DNA from: Rapana venosa
Lineage: Eukaryota > Mollusca > Gastropoda > Neogastropoda > Muricidae
Direction of reading: 5' to 3'
Assembly: GCA_028751875.1 (NCBI GenBank)
Contig: CM054153.1
Location: forward strand, 14,203,573 to 14,267,572
DNA length: 64,000 nt
Shown here: in pieces, positions 1 through 13,263 of the stretch
Layout of the letters: every line of letters starts with the position of its first letter
Numbering within the stretch: the stretch's first letter is position 1
Notes under the pieces: model-generated
Seen by the model: the letters and a program-made list of their open reading frames with translations, nothing else
Told to the model about the DNA's origin: nothing
Databases searched by the model: none
Program-made: the position numbers and the translations under genes

Positions 1-31
1 ACATATGTTAATTGAAGACAACAACAACACA

Positions 32-63
32 CACACACCGTGACGCACACACACACAGTGACA

Positions 64-142
<79 letters not shown>
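32..142. repeat. (AC)n microsatellite
   Basis: Nearly pure CA dinucleotide tract with a few GTGACG/GTGACAG interruptions near its left end. The His-Thr open frame across it is an artefact of the repeat. Confidence 0.95.
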
Positions 143-146
<4 letters not shown>

Positions 147-437
147 TCGGGGAAAAATCACAGCAGGTCTGAGGCTGAGAAAAATCTCTAGTTTACAGCA
201 TTTTCCTGAACCAGCAAACACACTGGGGTTGAGGTGAAGCTGTTTCCTGCTAGATAAAGAAATGGCTGGATTTTTTTTGTTTTTTGTTTGTTTGTAACTC
301 AGTTCAAGTACCACTTGTAAGCCAAACCCTTGCCAGTATAACAGGACTTAGTGGCTGTTTTTTGTGGGGGTTTTGGATCCTGTTTGTGTCTGAGTGAATG
401 AGTCGAACAGAAGTCAGTGTGAGGTGCAGAGCAGTGT

Positions 438-513
438 GTGTGTGTGTGTGTGTGTGTGTAGTAGTAGTTCTTCAGTTTAACGTCCTTCCACTAAATAGTG
501 ATATCAGACTGGA

Positions 514-555
<42 letters not shown>
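438..555. repeat. Paired (GT)n microsatellites
   Basis: Two GT tracts, about 438-459 and 516-555, are separated by about 55 bases of ordinary sequence. No gene is visible between 240 and 590. Confidence 0.85.
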
Positions 556-557
<2 letters not shown>

Positions 558-590
558 TGGGTTAGTAGGGAGGGGTATGCACATAAATAA

Positions 591-904
591 TCAATCGCAA
601 TAAACAAATATTATGAAAAAAGCATAAACAAGAATTCTGAACAGAAAAAAAAAAAGAACAGTTAAAATATTAACGTTGCAATTCATATAACTAGAAGCTA
701 TCCTCATATTAAAGGAGTCTAAAATAGGAGTATGACTTAATGACAAAACAATTTGTTTCATTAATGGAATGTCTTGTAGAATTTGCTGTAAGCTACGGAC
801 TGGGAAGACAGGTAAAACGTTTTTCAGATCTCTGCATCGTAAAAGAATATGATCATTGGTAAGATTTTCGCCACAGATACATGTTGCTTTTTTTTGGTTA
901 TTAG
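591..904 (-). mobile_element. LINE C-terminal fragment, inverted relative to the next segment
   Basis: The minus-strand frame reads CICGENLTNDHILLRC followed by hydrophobic sequence. This is the Cys/His tail found after the RNase H domain in many LINE ORF2 proteins. It abuts the plus-strand RT/RNase H fragment at about 905. Taken together the pair looks like one 5'-truncated LINE whose upstream part was inverted on insertion. Confidence 0.6.
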
Positions 905-1781
905 TAAACAAGTGTGGGCTCATGATGTAGCAGTTTTAAAACATCTGGCATTATCCTTAGTACGTTCCAGACTCATTTATGGCCAGGAAGCATTTTTCAG
1001 TGCTCCAAAGTATTTATTACAGAAAATGACAATACTAGACTGCAAGGCTTTCAGATTAGCTCTGGGGGTACCTTTTCATGCATCATCTGTGGGTACCTAC
1101 AAGGAAATTGGAATTTTGCCATTAGACAAATATCGACAACTGGCTGTGGCTAAATATCTCTTATGTTGTTCAACACAAGAAACCAATGTGGACAACGAAA
1201 TTAGTATAAGATCCGATGTCAACTTTCCTAAAAGAGCACATTCTATTCGCTCAGTCACCACAGCTAGAACTTATACTTCTCAATTATTTGATAACGCAGA
1301 AATATTTCCCACAAAAATAGCTAAATCAAAGATTCACTCCTCACCTTGTCCCCCATGGGAACTTAAGAGAGCTAATTTTGACGTAAATTATTCCTCTTTA
1401 ACTAAAAAAGGTAATGAAAATATCCTTAGCTCATCAGTAAAAGAATATATACAAACTACTTATCCAAATCATTAAAAAATGTACACAGATGGTTCCCTTT
1501 TAAACAACAATGAGGCGGGTGCAGCTTTTGTCATTCCATCTTTGAAAGTAGAGAGATCATTTTCTATTGGGAAAAATCGATCTATATTTACAGCTGAATT
1601 ATCTGCTATTTTGATGGCTTTATATTATCTTCTAGATTTTCCTAAAGACATATTTCAAACGCTTTTCTGTGTTGATTCTAGGTCAGTCTTACTTGCTCTG
1701 AGAAATTTCAGTTCAAAAGTGAGACAAGATCTCATAATTGAAATTAGTCATCTAATTCATTTTCTGATGATACGAGGCACT

Positions 1782-1783
<2 letters not shown>
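905..1783 (+). mobile_element. LINE ORF2 fragment: RT thumb and RNase H domain
   Basis: The frame runs from about 905 to 1475, hits a stop, and resumes at 1479. The first part (SLVRSRLIYGQEAFFSAP, later LDCKAFRLALGVPFHASS) matches the post-palm region of non-LTR reverse transcriptases. The second starts MYTDGSLLNNNEAGAAFV and contains AELSAILMAL and CVDSRSVL. These are the D, E and D motifs of RNase H1-like domains. It is truncated at about 1783, where a GT microsatellite begins, and the in-frame stop makes it dead. Confidence 0.75.
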
Positions 1784-1821
<38 letters not shown>

Positions 1822-1868
1822 GTTTCATTGGTTGTGACAGATGAGTAGAACAGGAAAGTCTGCATGAG

Positions 1869-1919
<51 letters not shown>

Positions 1920-2000
1920 ATTTTTTGTGTTGAATGAGTAGAACAGGAAAGGACTAGCCTTGTGTGCATGCACATACGTGTGTGTGTGTGTGTGTGTTTA
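1784..2000. repeat. (GT)n tracts with a duplicated spacer
   Basis: Three GT tracts (about 1784-1820, 1871-1915, 1978-1997) are separated by two diverged copies of a spacer containing GAATGAGTAGAACAGGAAAG-like sequence. This looks like a tandem duplication of about 90 bp. Confidence 0.8.
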
Positions 2001-3201
2001 CAGTGTTATAATTTTTCAGGATAATGCACATAATGAATATAATTTCTTAGTAAGGTCTGTTTATTTCATTTTTGTTTATTTGACCCAAATGTTTTTTCAT
2101 TGTGTTTTTGTGGTGTTTAAGTTGATTTTGATATTGAGCAAGATATGTCAGTCAGTTTGAAATGAACTTTGTTTGTTTTTAAATGTTCATAATAATAACT
2201 CACCAACTACAAAAAATATAATCAACACTTTCAGAAAAATGAAGAGTTCCAAGAAAACTAGTAGGAGAAATATTAATAATGATAAAATTATACAAGTATC
2301 ACTGACAACAATATCTATAACTAGACAACAGCCCTTGCAGCACCAATAGTACTGGACCTAAAGGAAAGTTTTCCCTATGTTTGTGTACTGCAGATTGGGC
2401 TGTGCTGAACAGTCTGCATGTCATACTGGTGCATGTGCAATACTAGCAGCTGTGACAGATGGGGAAACCTTTCTCTGTAAGTATGGTGAAACAGAAGAAA
2501 GAAAGAGAAAGGGAGTGGGGGGGGGGGGGGGGGGGGGATAGGAGGAACAGAGCGCTGAATGCTGAAAATGGTTTATTGTCATTGACAATTCTGTCTTTTT
2601 GGCAGTGAATACAATATGAGCAAGCACATTTCTTAGTGACATCAGTTTTGGCATAGAGCTGTAGAGAGAAAGAGGCAGGGAAAGAGAGAGTCACAGTGAC
2701 AATAGTTTATTGTGATAAGCTGTTCAGAAGGGGACAGTGGAAAGGGGACTGGGCACAAAACATATATTATATGTGATGCTCCACCACGAAATTAGTCGCA
2801 TTGCACCTGACTCACTTTTCTGCTAGGAGCTATTTTAGGTATGTGGGGGCGAAGTTATCCATTTTTAGATTTTGATTGATTATAAAACTAGCCATTCTTC
2901 TATGTTACACTGAAGTATCAAAGCTACTGTCAAGAATGATGTTGCCAACAGGTGAACAAGTGATATGAAACTAGGATATGGTGTGCAGTCACTAGCATAC
3001 GTATACCATCACTTAATGTAAATCTTATGTTCTAGTATCTAGTTTGTTTAGATATATATAATTATCAATATTCTATTATCTCAGCAATGTTTATAAAGTG
3101 TTGTACGTGTGACTTGTAAGGCTTGAAGGTTAAAAACTAGAGTAAATATGATAGAAACTTATGCTTACAGTTAAAACCCAGTAAAAGTCATCCAACTTCA
3201 G
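2001..3201. other. Upstream region of the JAK gene, no gene seen
   Basis: AT-rich sequence with a G homopolymer at about 2517-2537 and no recognisable coding segment. It should contain the promoter or 5' UTR introns of the JAK gene, but I cannot point to a promoter. ACTTCAG ends at 3201 and could be the acceptor for the first coding exon. Confidence 0.4.
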
Positions 3202-3221
3202 TACACCAAACCCATACTGAA

Positions 3222-3689
3222 ATGCTAAATGCACTATTAAAACAGATGCCTTCCAGGATGGGGGAAACCAACGACTACAGGGAACTCACTCTGACAAAGT
3301 CATTCATGACAGTCTACTTTTTCGGATTGGAACCGTTCAACACTCGGCCGTTATCCATCTTACTCGACTCGCCCATCACCTGTGAAGAAGTCCTTATCCA
3401 GTGTGCTGAACATCTGTCTGAAAGCCTGGGCCGTTATTTCTTGCGAGACAGCGAAAAGAGCATTGGACCTCTCCATTTGCCGCTCTTTGGACTGTGCATG
3501 AAGGAACTGTATCAGTGCCCCAAACCTAAGGACCTATTTTCCCTGCTGTGGATTGCGGAAGGGCGTGTCTTCTCTTCGAGCCATGCAGGACAGGAGTTGT
3601 ATTTTCGGATGAGGGTGAGACCGCCTGGTTCGAAAACTCTGACTGACAAGATTCCACCTGGTGTTTGTGCGGATTACCTGTTTTGGCAG
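3222..3689 (+). CDS. JAK: JAK exon 1 (FERM F1 lobe)
   Basis: Residues 1-156. VYFFGLEP, then LFSLLWIAEGR, LYFRMRVRPPG and DYLFWQ match the JAK F1 lobe and the conserved DYLFxQ ending. Donor CAG|GTGAGT in phase 0. A possible acceptor (ACTTCAG) ends at 3201, so the exon probably begins in 5' UTR. Confidence 0.9.
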
Positions 3690-5992
3690 GTGAGTTGTGT
3701 GTGTGTGTTGCCTGTTGTGTTGGTTTTCACCTGCCCCTTTCTCATCCCACTAATTTTTAAAGTTTTTTATCCCCTAGCGCAATGACTGTGCCTTTGGATG
3801 TGGTGGTTTTTATTTGCTTTATGAAACACAGATTGGTTTATATTCATTTGAGTCTGTGACTGGTATTGTTCCAGGAATGAAAAGGTTGAAAAACTTTAAC
3901 ACTCAACTGCACATTACTATCAGTCTACTCTTTAAAACAATAGCAACCACACACATGCACACACGCACCGTGTGCACACGCGTGGCCAGTGGTGATAAGT
4001 TTGTGCTTGTGTATCCTGGAGGTGTGTGGTGGTTGTCGTGATGGTTGTGGTAGTGGTGATTTTAGCCCTTATAATATGGCCTCTTGGTTGGTGGGGCTAT
4101 AAACAAGACTGGTGACGATGTAGGGGTAGGGTGTTGTGTGTGTGGAAGGGAGGGGGGAGGATACGGTGGGTGAGTGTATACATGTGTAGGGGGTTTGTGT
4201 GTAGGTGGGCAGATGTGTTTGTGTGTGTTATTTATTGATTTTTAGTGTTTAGTTATTCTTTTATATTCTTTTATATCGAGGATAATGGAATAAGTACTCA
4301 TGTGCTCTTTTACATCCAGTCCCCGTGTGTATGCGGTTTTGTAAATTTTGTCATCTGTTTCCACCGGCACACAATGGCCTACTCTTCTGAAAAGCGGAAC
4401 AGGATTTAACGTGTGCGCAAGATGTTCTTCATGCGTTTGAACACGGGGCTTCGGTTTATAGTCTCATCCGAAGGACGATGTGTGTATGTGTGTGTGTGTG
4501 GTTGCTATTGACTTTGTAGATTGATAGTAATGTGCAGTTTAGTGTTAAATTTATTCATCCTTTTCATTCTTGGGACAGAGCTCTGAGGTTTTCCAATGGT
4601 GAGATTTCATGTATATATACAAGGAACCTTTTCCCCACCATCAAGATGATAGCCATATTCTAACTTTGGCACTTTGATATGAAATTTTTTTAGGTGCCAT
4701 TTTACTATTGTGCACAGGGTTTTTTTTCCCCCCCTGAGGTTTAATTGATTTTCATATTTCATTGATTGTTTTGATACAGGACAGACTGCAAGGCTTGGCT
4801 TGGTCTAAAATCTTCATCCTTGCGTACTGAGCATGATTCATTCATTCATTTTTTTGGTTTGGTTTTGTTTGTTCCTCAGCTAGAGTTCCAAGGTTCACTA
4901 ATGGTGATATTTTGTGTATGGGACAATTTTGCCCACCATGAAAGTAGCCACACTCTGACTGTGGGGATATTCCTTCCTTCCTTCCTTCCTTCCTTCCTTC
5001 CTTCCTTCCTTCCTTCCTTCCTTCCTTCCTTCCTTCCTTCCTTCCTTCCTTCCTTCCTTCCTTATTTTGTGTATGGGACAATTTTGCCCACCATGAAAGT
5101 AGCCACATTCTGACTTTGGGGATATTCCTTCCTTCCTTCCTTCCTTCCTTCCTTCCTTCCTTCCTTCCTTCCTTCCTTCCTTCCTTCCTTCCTTCCTTCC
5201 TTCCTCCTCCTCCTTCCTTCCTTCCCTCCTTCCTCCTTCCCTCCTTCCTTCCTTCCTTCCTTCCTTCCTTCCTTCCTTCCTTCCGTCCGTCCTTCCTTCC
5301 TTCCGTCCTTCCCTCCTTCCTTCCTTCCTTCCTTCCTTCCTTCCGTCCGTCCTTCCTTCCTTCCGTCCTTCCCTCCTTCCTTCCGTCCGTCCGTCCTTCC
5401 TTCCTTCCGTCCTTCCTTCCTCCTTCCTCCTTCCTTCCTTCCTTCCTTCCTTCCTTCCTTCCTCCTTCCTTCCTTCCCTCCTTCCTTCCTTCCTTCCTTC
5501 CTTCCTTCCTTCCTTCCGTCCGTCCTTCCTTCCTTCCGTCCTTCCCTCCTTCCTTCCTTCCTTCCATCCATCATTCTCTCTCTCATAATGTTGTTTTGTT
5601 GTTCACCTTCCCCCCCCCCCCCCCCCCCCCCCTTTGTTCCTGAAGAGTGGTGGTTCTGTAGTGTGCAGAAGATGTTCTCAGCGGTCGTGTGTGGATGCTG
5701 TTTTCATCCTTCTTTCCTTCCTTCCTTCCTTCCTTCCTTCCTTCCTTCCATCATTCTCTCTCTCTCTCATAATGTTGTTTTGTTGTTCACCTTCCCCCCC
5801 CCCCCCCCCTCCTTGTTCCTGAAGAGTGGTGGTTCTGTAGTGTGCAGAAGATGTTCTCAGCGGTCGTGTGTGGATGCTGTTTTCATCGGACAACAGAATC
5901 AAGAGTATTGACGCCATCAACTTCAACGCCCTTCACATCATCATGGCGTCTGCTCAGTATCGTCTTCATGATGTGGTGGTATGACACATATA

Positions 5993-6026
<34 letters not shown>

Positions 6027-9000
6027 TGTTGAGAGAGAGTATGAGTGATGCAGAGAGAGAGAGAGGGGTGGATTGTGTGCTTTTTGTGTGTGTCCTCACA
6101 TATGCGTGTGTGCATGTGTCTGTGTGTGTGTTGTGTGTCTGCAAGTATGCTGCATGTGTGTGCATGTGCGCATGTGTGTGTGCATTTTTTAAATATTTAT
6201 TTTATTTTATTCTTTTATATTGAGGATAATGGAATAAGCACTTATACGCTTTTTTTACATCCAGTCCCCGTGTGTATGCAGTTTTGTAAATTCTGTCATC
6301 TGTTCCCACCAGCACACAATGGCCTACACTTCTGAAAAGCGGATGCATGTGTGTGTGTATGGATCTCTAAGGAAGCTGCTGTAGAGATGAATAAACATTA
6401 AGCCACCACACGCACTTGGTCATAAGATTTAACTAAAAAATATCTCCTCTTAAACTTAAATCGATGCAGATCACAGGTATATGCTTGACTTTTCAGGTGT
6501 GTGACCCTACAAGGTAAAGGTAAAGAGTGTCCCATAACCTATAAGGTCTTAGGGGAGCGAAGCGTCAGAGACCTCACTTCTCTAGGGGCCAGCATATTGA
6601 GGGCAGCACCCATCTCCTCTCCCTTACTGCTTTAACTTCCCTGACCCTAAAGAGGCAGGTACCCATTTACAGCTGGGTAAACTGGGGGACTGTACTGAAG
6701 CCAAGGCGTGTTAACGGTCACCCCTCCAATTGGTAACCACTCTCAACACTGTTTAAATTGGCTGGGGGAAAAGCGAGTGCTCCGACCACTGAGATGTCCC
6801 GTCCACGACCCTACAAGAGTCCTGAAAAAAAAAATCTCCTCTTTAACTTAGATCAATGCAAATCATGTGTATATGCTTGATTTTCAGGCGTGTGACCCTG
6901 TAAGAGTCCTGAACAACCCCCTGAAGGAAATAACCAAAGTGCAATACATCCTGGACAAGGTGACCTTTTTCAACATCCACCACCACATTCCAAAGAAAAT
7001 GACACCTGAGCTCAAGAGAGACTATGATCTCAAGGACCCGTCCATGCGATACATGTCTCGATGCTACCTGCGCAAGTACATCAAGCAGTTCTTCAATCAG
7101 AATGGCGACAGGAGCATCCGTAATCTGCGGTTGATGTTCGTGGACAAGCTGATCAGAGAGGACGTACGCAATTATGGACTGGAGTTTTTCGGTGCTAAAA
7201 GGATAGAAAATCCAGGTGTGTGGTGGGTATTGCTCTAAAATCGAGCAAGATCCTTTGTGGGAATGCTGGGGGGCCCGTTGGTATTCAATTCAGTTGAATT
7301 AAGATGATTTTTTTTGTACTGACAAATGGAGAAATTCACAATTTCCAGTATAAAAAGCATCCCCACCTTCTGTAAAATCTGTGCTAGGAATTCCTTTTTT
7401 TTCTATCCTTCTCTTTGTTTATGCCTTGTTCCTTTTCTTCCTGTCACCTCCTTGTTGTCTGTATTATGTATTCTTGGTCCATTCTCCTGCCTATTTTTCC
7501 AAAAAGACTTGAAAGATAATGATTCTTTTCCATGCCAAAGTTGGATGCACTGGGCCTGACTTGTCAGGCACTTGATAGCGGTGAAACACATTTATGCTCA
7601 TATGACAAACAAAATTTGTTGTCGTTTGAGAGTTTTACGACAAAGAAGAAGAAACAAGCAAGAAGAAAGCATGCAGAATCATCTTACATGCATGCTCTCA
7701 CGCATGCATCATGCATGCATGCACCTGTCTAAAATCACTTTTTAGTGGATAGACGATAAAGTGAAGATACACACAAGATTCAAGATTTAATTCCTTTCAC
7801 CCCTTTTGGGGTATGGAGGAATACAAACAAATTGAACAGGAGAATAAACCTAACAGCAATACACCCAAAAATAATATGAATACTAACAGGAACTGAAAAG
7901 CAAGAGTTCATCGCAAAATGAAAAGCAAACAGTTTAAAAGTATTAATACTATTTCTTTAAGTATGCACATTTCTTTAAAAGACATAATTTACACTTGTGA
8001 AAGACAATTGAAATTTCAAGAAATACCTGCAAATCTTACGAATTTTGAGAGTGACAGGAGAACTTTTCGAGATTTGCATTTCATTAGACTACAAAAATTA
8101 TAACTGGATATGGGTTGAAGAAAATGTCAGGGAATAAAATCTTGTCGTAAATGTTTGAAGTGGGGGGCATTCCATGATAAAATGAAATTCATCCCCTAAT
8201 ACAGACATATTGCATTTTGAACATATTCTTTCTTCCCTTGGTATATTATGGAAACGTCCAACCTCAATAGGAAGCTTGTGACAGCTACAACGAAACAAAA
8301 CTGTCTCTCCCACAAACAGTCAAATCCACTTTGTACTAAAATATTTTTTATCTTATTTAGCCATGATGATTGAATCAAAGATTTGTCATGTAAATCTTTC
8401 ATCATCTGATAAACATTTGACGATAGCTTTTCAGACTAGATGTCAAGCAGCTGTGTCCAGAAACGAACCATTTGAACAGAGACCAAAATAGACAAAGGAA
8501 ATCTGCCCATTTCTGCATATACTAGCGAAGTTGACGTTGTACGCTTTAAACGAAAAATATACTTTAAAAATCTTAACTGAAACTGATCAATTATTGTTAG
8601 GTTTTCATGTCCCCAAATTTCACACTTGTACAACGATTTTATCAAACATACACACACATGCAACAAATTTGGCAAAAAGAAATTTATTTACAAGGGAAAT
8701 AGTTTTTATTGTTTGTGAGTTTTATCGTAAATTTTTATTGCTATTTTAAAATGTTTTGTGTGTGCTATTTGCTGGCAAATGATTTCAAATCTCCTAGTTT
8801 TTAATATATATAATATTATGTGGATTTTATTGTAAATTCTTGTGGGTCTTTTTTATATTTAAAGAATATTTGCTGACCTCACTTAGATTTCCTAATTTTG
8901 ATTATTTGTGGGTTTTGTTGTCTTTTTTTTTAAAAAGAGTTTGCCAACATATGATATGAGATTCCCTAGTTTTTATTATTTGTAAGTGTTACTGTAAAGT

Positions 9001-12000
9001 AATGTGGGTTTTAGTTATTTGCTGACTTATTTTTGAACCCTTGTTGCTGTTTTTTTATAGCATTTTATAACAAAATTTTGTCATTGCTTTCTTTTTTGTT
9101 TTGTTGTTGTTCATTGTTTGCTGACATAGATATGACAGTTTTGTTTTCTGTGTATAGCACCAGTCCCCGTGGAGTTGATCATCAGACCATTCCAAGGAGG
9201 CACCCCAGGGCTGTATTTCAACAAGGTAACTGTAATAATGACAACAGTAACGATGACAGTGATGATAACAATTCTGTATGGTGATAGTAACGATGATGGT
9301 AGTGATGTTAACAATTCTATAAGATGATAACAATATTAATAAGAAGGAAGGTGGCAGGATGGTTAAGACATTCACCTGCTTGACAAGGAAACATGAGGTT
9401 CTGGGTTTGATTCCAGCCTCGCCCTTTCTTCCCCAGTTTGACGAGAAAGTCGAACTGAATGTCAAAGTCCTTCAGATGAGACTGTAAACCGAGGCCCCGT
9501 TTAGGAATCCAGGCAGAACATCTTGTACACATGTTAAAAACTCATTCCGACTTTCAAAAGAGTAGGCCATTATGTGCAGGTAGAAACGGATGACAACATT
9601 AAAAAAATGCATGCACACAGGTGTCGTGTTTAGACACCATCCCTGAAGTTAAATTGCAGTTACCTAAATAGGGTGGGGGGGGGGAGGAGGTGTGGAACAG
9701 TCGCATACGCCAAAAAAAAAAAATGGTTGCGCATGCCACAATCTCACCATCGGTGAACCTCAAGAGTTGTAACCGAGGAACAAAAATACAGAAAAATAGT
9801 ATTCGTATTTTTCAAAGATCTCCTAATCTCTTGGGTTGAGATTGAACTCCTTGTAGTTAGTTGCACGTCCAAGCCACATTATTGGTGGTGTTCCCTTGAT
9901 GGGGGACGTGGGGCTGGGTGGGCAACCTCAGGCTGTTTTAAAAATTTAAAAAAAAATTCTTTTATATCAAGGATAATGGAATAAGCACTTATGTGAATTT
10001 TTTACATCCAGTCCCCGTGTGTATACGGTTTGGTAAATTGTCATCTGTTCCCACCAACACACAATGGCCTTATGAAAAGCGGAACAGGATTTTAAGGTGT
10101 GCGCAAGATGTTCTGTATGGGTTCACACACGCGTCCTCGGTTTATAGTCTCATCCGAAGGACTTTTGGGGAGAGTGGAGTCTGCACTGATGTTAACTCCA
10201 GAGGAAAATATCCCCTTGAACGGGAATCGAACCCGGGTCGTCCCATTGCGAGCGCAATGTTCTCACCACTAGGCTATCCCGTCCCCCAAATGATGGGATT
10301 AAGTGAAGCTCGGGTGAAGGTAGATCACCACCAGTTCTGGGCATTCTCCACCAAGAGGGTCATAGGCTAGACTGGTCGTGAGCTGGTCTGGAGTTGGAAT
10401 ATGTCAGCAGAGGCCAGCAGGCCAACCTCCTGCAGAGTTACAAGGGCAGGAGAAAACCAGGCGCTATGTAATCTTTCCAGTTCAGGGATTGCAGAAGATG
10501 AAGAAGACTTGTAATATCAACAGTCATGGTAGGATGATGAGGACAGTGGTGGTGATGATGACGATGATGATGACAACAGTGATAGTAGCGATCATGACGT
10601 TTTGAATAAGGTAGAGGTAGTAAAAGGTAAGGTAAAGGAGTAGGGGAGCGAGGTGTCAGAGACCTCACTTCTCTAGGGCCAGCATATTGAGGGCGGCGCC
10701 CATCTCCTCTCCCTCGCTGCTTTACCTTCCCTGACCCTAAAGAGGGCAGGTACCCATTTACAGCTGGGTGAACTGGGGGAACTGTACTGAAGCCAAGGCG
10801 CGCAAACGGTCACCCAAAGTAGTAATAACAAGAATAACGATGATGGTAGGATGATGATCACAGCAATGATGATGATGATGATGATAACGCAAATAAATAA
10901 AGACAGTGATAGTAATAATGATGACATTTCAATAAGGTAGAGATAATTCGGAAAAAAACCCAAAACAATGATTGTAGTGATGATGATGACTATACAAGTA
11001 AATAAGATAGTAAGAACATGAATAACAATGATGGCAGTGATGATGATAACAACAATAGTGATGATGACAATGCAAGTAAATAACAACAACAGTAATAGTA
11101 GTGGTGATGACATTTCAGTAAGGTAGAGATAGTGATAACAAGAATAACAATGATGGCGGTGAAGATGATGACAGTGATGATGACAATGCAAGTAAATAAC
11201 AGCAATAATGATGATATTAGTAATCATGACATTTCAGTTAAGTAAATCATAGTAATAACAACAGCAGTGATAATGGCAGTGACAAATTATGACTACAACG
11301 ATAGTGATAACAGTGCTAGTAAATAACAGCAATAATGGTGATGGCGATGGTGATGGAGACCCCAGGGTTCTGTTTCAACATGGTAATTACAGCAGTAGCA
11401 CCGATTGTAGCGATGATGACATTTCAACAAGAGCAATAATACTTTATTTTACTTTCAGTGCATTTAATCCAGCAATTTCCATGGGTTGCAGAAACTGGCG
11501 AGCCAGTTGAAGGACATCCTAGGAGTGGAGATCAGAGACAGCGAGACAAGCCACTCGGAGCAGATGACCGTCGTCAGCATGGAGTTTCGCCATCAGTCGC
11601 CGTTGGTAAGACATCACAGTTCTTAGTATCTCTTCCAAGTGGCAGGATGGTTAAGGTGCTCACCTGCCTAACAAGTGAAATGCGAGGTTCTGGGTTCGAT
11701 TCCCAGCCTTGCTGTGTCTTCTCAGTTTCATGAAAAACTCCTCTGTTGAGTGGGGAGGTACTTGGAAAGAGCCGTAGTACACACGAACTTCTCCTCGTCC
11801 ATCGTGTTCTTTCAATCACACGATGATTCTCAGGGATGATGAACGGGTCATAGTGCATATTCTGGGTTATCCCCCAAGGGTGTACAGCTGTGGAACGTCT
11901 TTGATCCTAGGCTGGAGCTCCGGGGTGAGATTTTGTGTAAGTGACCGTTTTGACCCAGCATTAAGGTAACCGCATTCTGACTTCGGGGTTTGGTGTCTTA

Positions 12001-13231
12001 ACACGACACCTGTGTGCATGCGTTCTTGAAATTTTGTCATCTGTTCCTACCGGCATGAAAGAGCCAACTCCTCTGAAAGGCGGAACAGGTTTTTAAATGT
12101 GTGCGCATGATGCTCTGCATGTGTTCACACACAGGGTCTCAGTTCGTAGTCTCATCGGATGGACTTTTGTGGGGGGGGGGGGAGGGGGAGGGTGGGCGGT
12201 GGAGGAGTTGTTGGTACTAATATGAACTCAAGGTAAAATTCCCTATAACGGGCGCCTTCTTGGTGGCTCTATCCCAGGCTGGGGAATGTATTGTATTGTG
12301 TTGTGTTGTGTTGTGTTGTGTTGTGTTGTATTGTATTGTGTTGTAAGTCACAACAGATTTATTAGCGTGAAATCCAGGCTGCTCTCCCCAAGGAGAATGC
12401 ATTGCCACAAGAGGAACGCCACCCATTATTTAAAAAAAAAATTTTTTTTCTTCTTTTCCTGTCTGCATGTGTATTTGTTTCCCTATCAGAGTTGGCTTTT
12501 TTTTCTACAGAATTTTGCCAGGGACAACTCTCTTTGTTACCAAGGGTTCTTTGAAGTGCGCTAAATGTGTGTTGCACTCGGGACCTCAGTTTATTGTCTC
12601 ATCTGAAAGTCCAGCACCCAGAGCACCACTCATGGTCAAGTGCATGGGGGAAAAGTTTCGGGCACAACTGTGAATCAAACCACCACCCGGACTTTTTGCT
12701 TTCTAGGTAGGCGTGTTACCTCAAGACTACCAGTCCGCCTTCAGTCTACTATTATCCCCTGTTATCCGTTCCTACTTTTCAATAGCTACCATCACCTCCA
12801 CCACCCCCCCACCTAAGTGTGTTGTGTGTATAAATTTGATATTTGTTTATCTCGATATTTGTGGATGGTTGCATGCGTGTGAATGATTTGAATGCAAGCG
12901 CTTTGATTTGTTTACTTTACAAGATTCAGTGCTATATAAATTCTATACATTATTATTATTATTATTATTACTATGTCTATCAACATCGACAACAACGAAT
13001 GTTTTTGTGGAACAGATCCTGCATATGGCCAGTCCACAGCTAGCGGAGTCATTCATCTCGGAAGTGGAGGCGTTTTATCGGCTGAAGGTGAACTACCACT
13101 GCAGTCTTCTGGATGACCACATCAGAGGACCCAGCTTTCTGGTGCTCAGCCATCTGCGAAGCTATGGCCCCATGCAGTGAGTGTAGTGTAGTGTAGTGTA
13201 GTGTGAGTGTAGTTTTCTATTCTCTCTCTCT

Positions 13232-13263
<32 letters not shown>

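Noticed and set aside
32..237. His-Thr open frame over the CA tract
   Set aside because: It is a microsatellite translation; the same kind of frame recurs wherever CA or GT tracts occur.
3786..3830. RNDCAFGCGG frame after CTAG as an alternative JAK exon 2
   Set aside because: No donor follows in a useful phase and it does not align with JAK F1-F2, whereas 5841-5978 fits in length, phase and similarity.
4842..5643. Long Lys-Glu-Gly-Arg and Leu-Pro-Ser-Phe frames on both strands
   Set aside because: Product of the TTCC array, open on both strands because the period is four with no stop codon.
9955..10287. Functional tRNA gene on the minus strand
   Set aside because: A- and B-box-like motifs are present but the cloverleaf is not intact and the segment is the head of a dispersed SINE.
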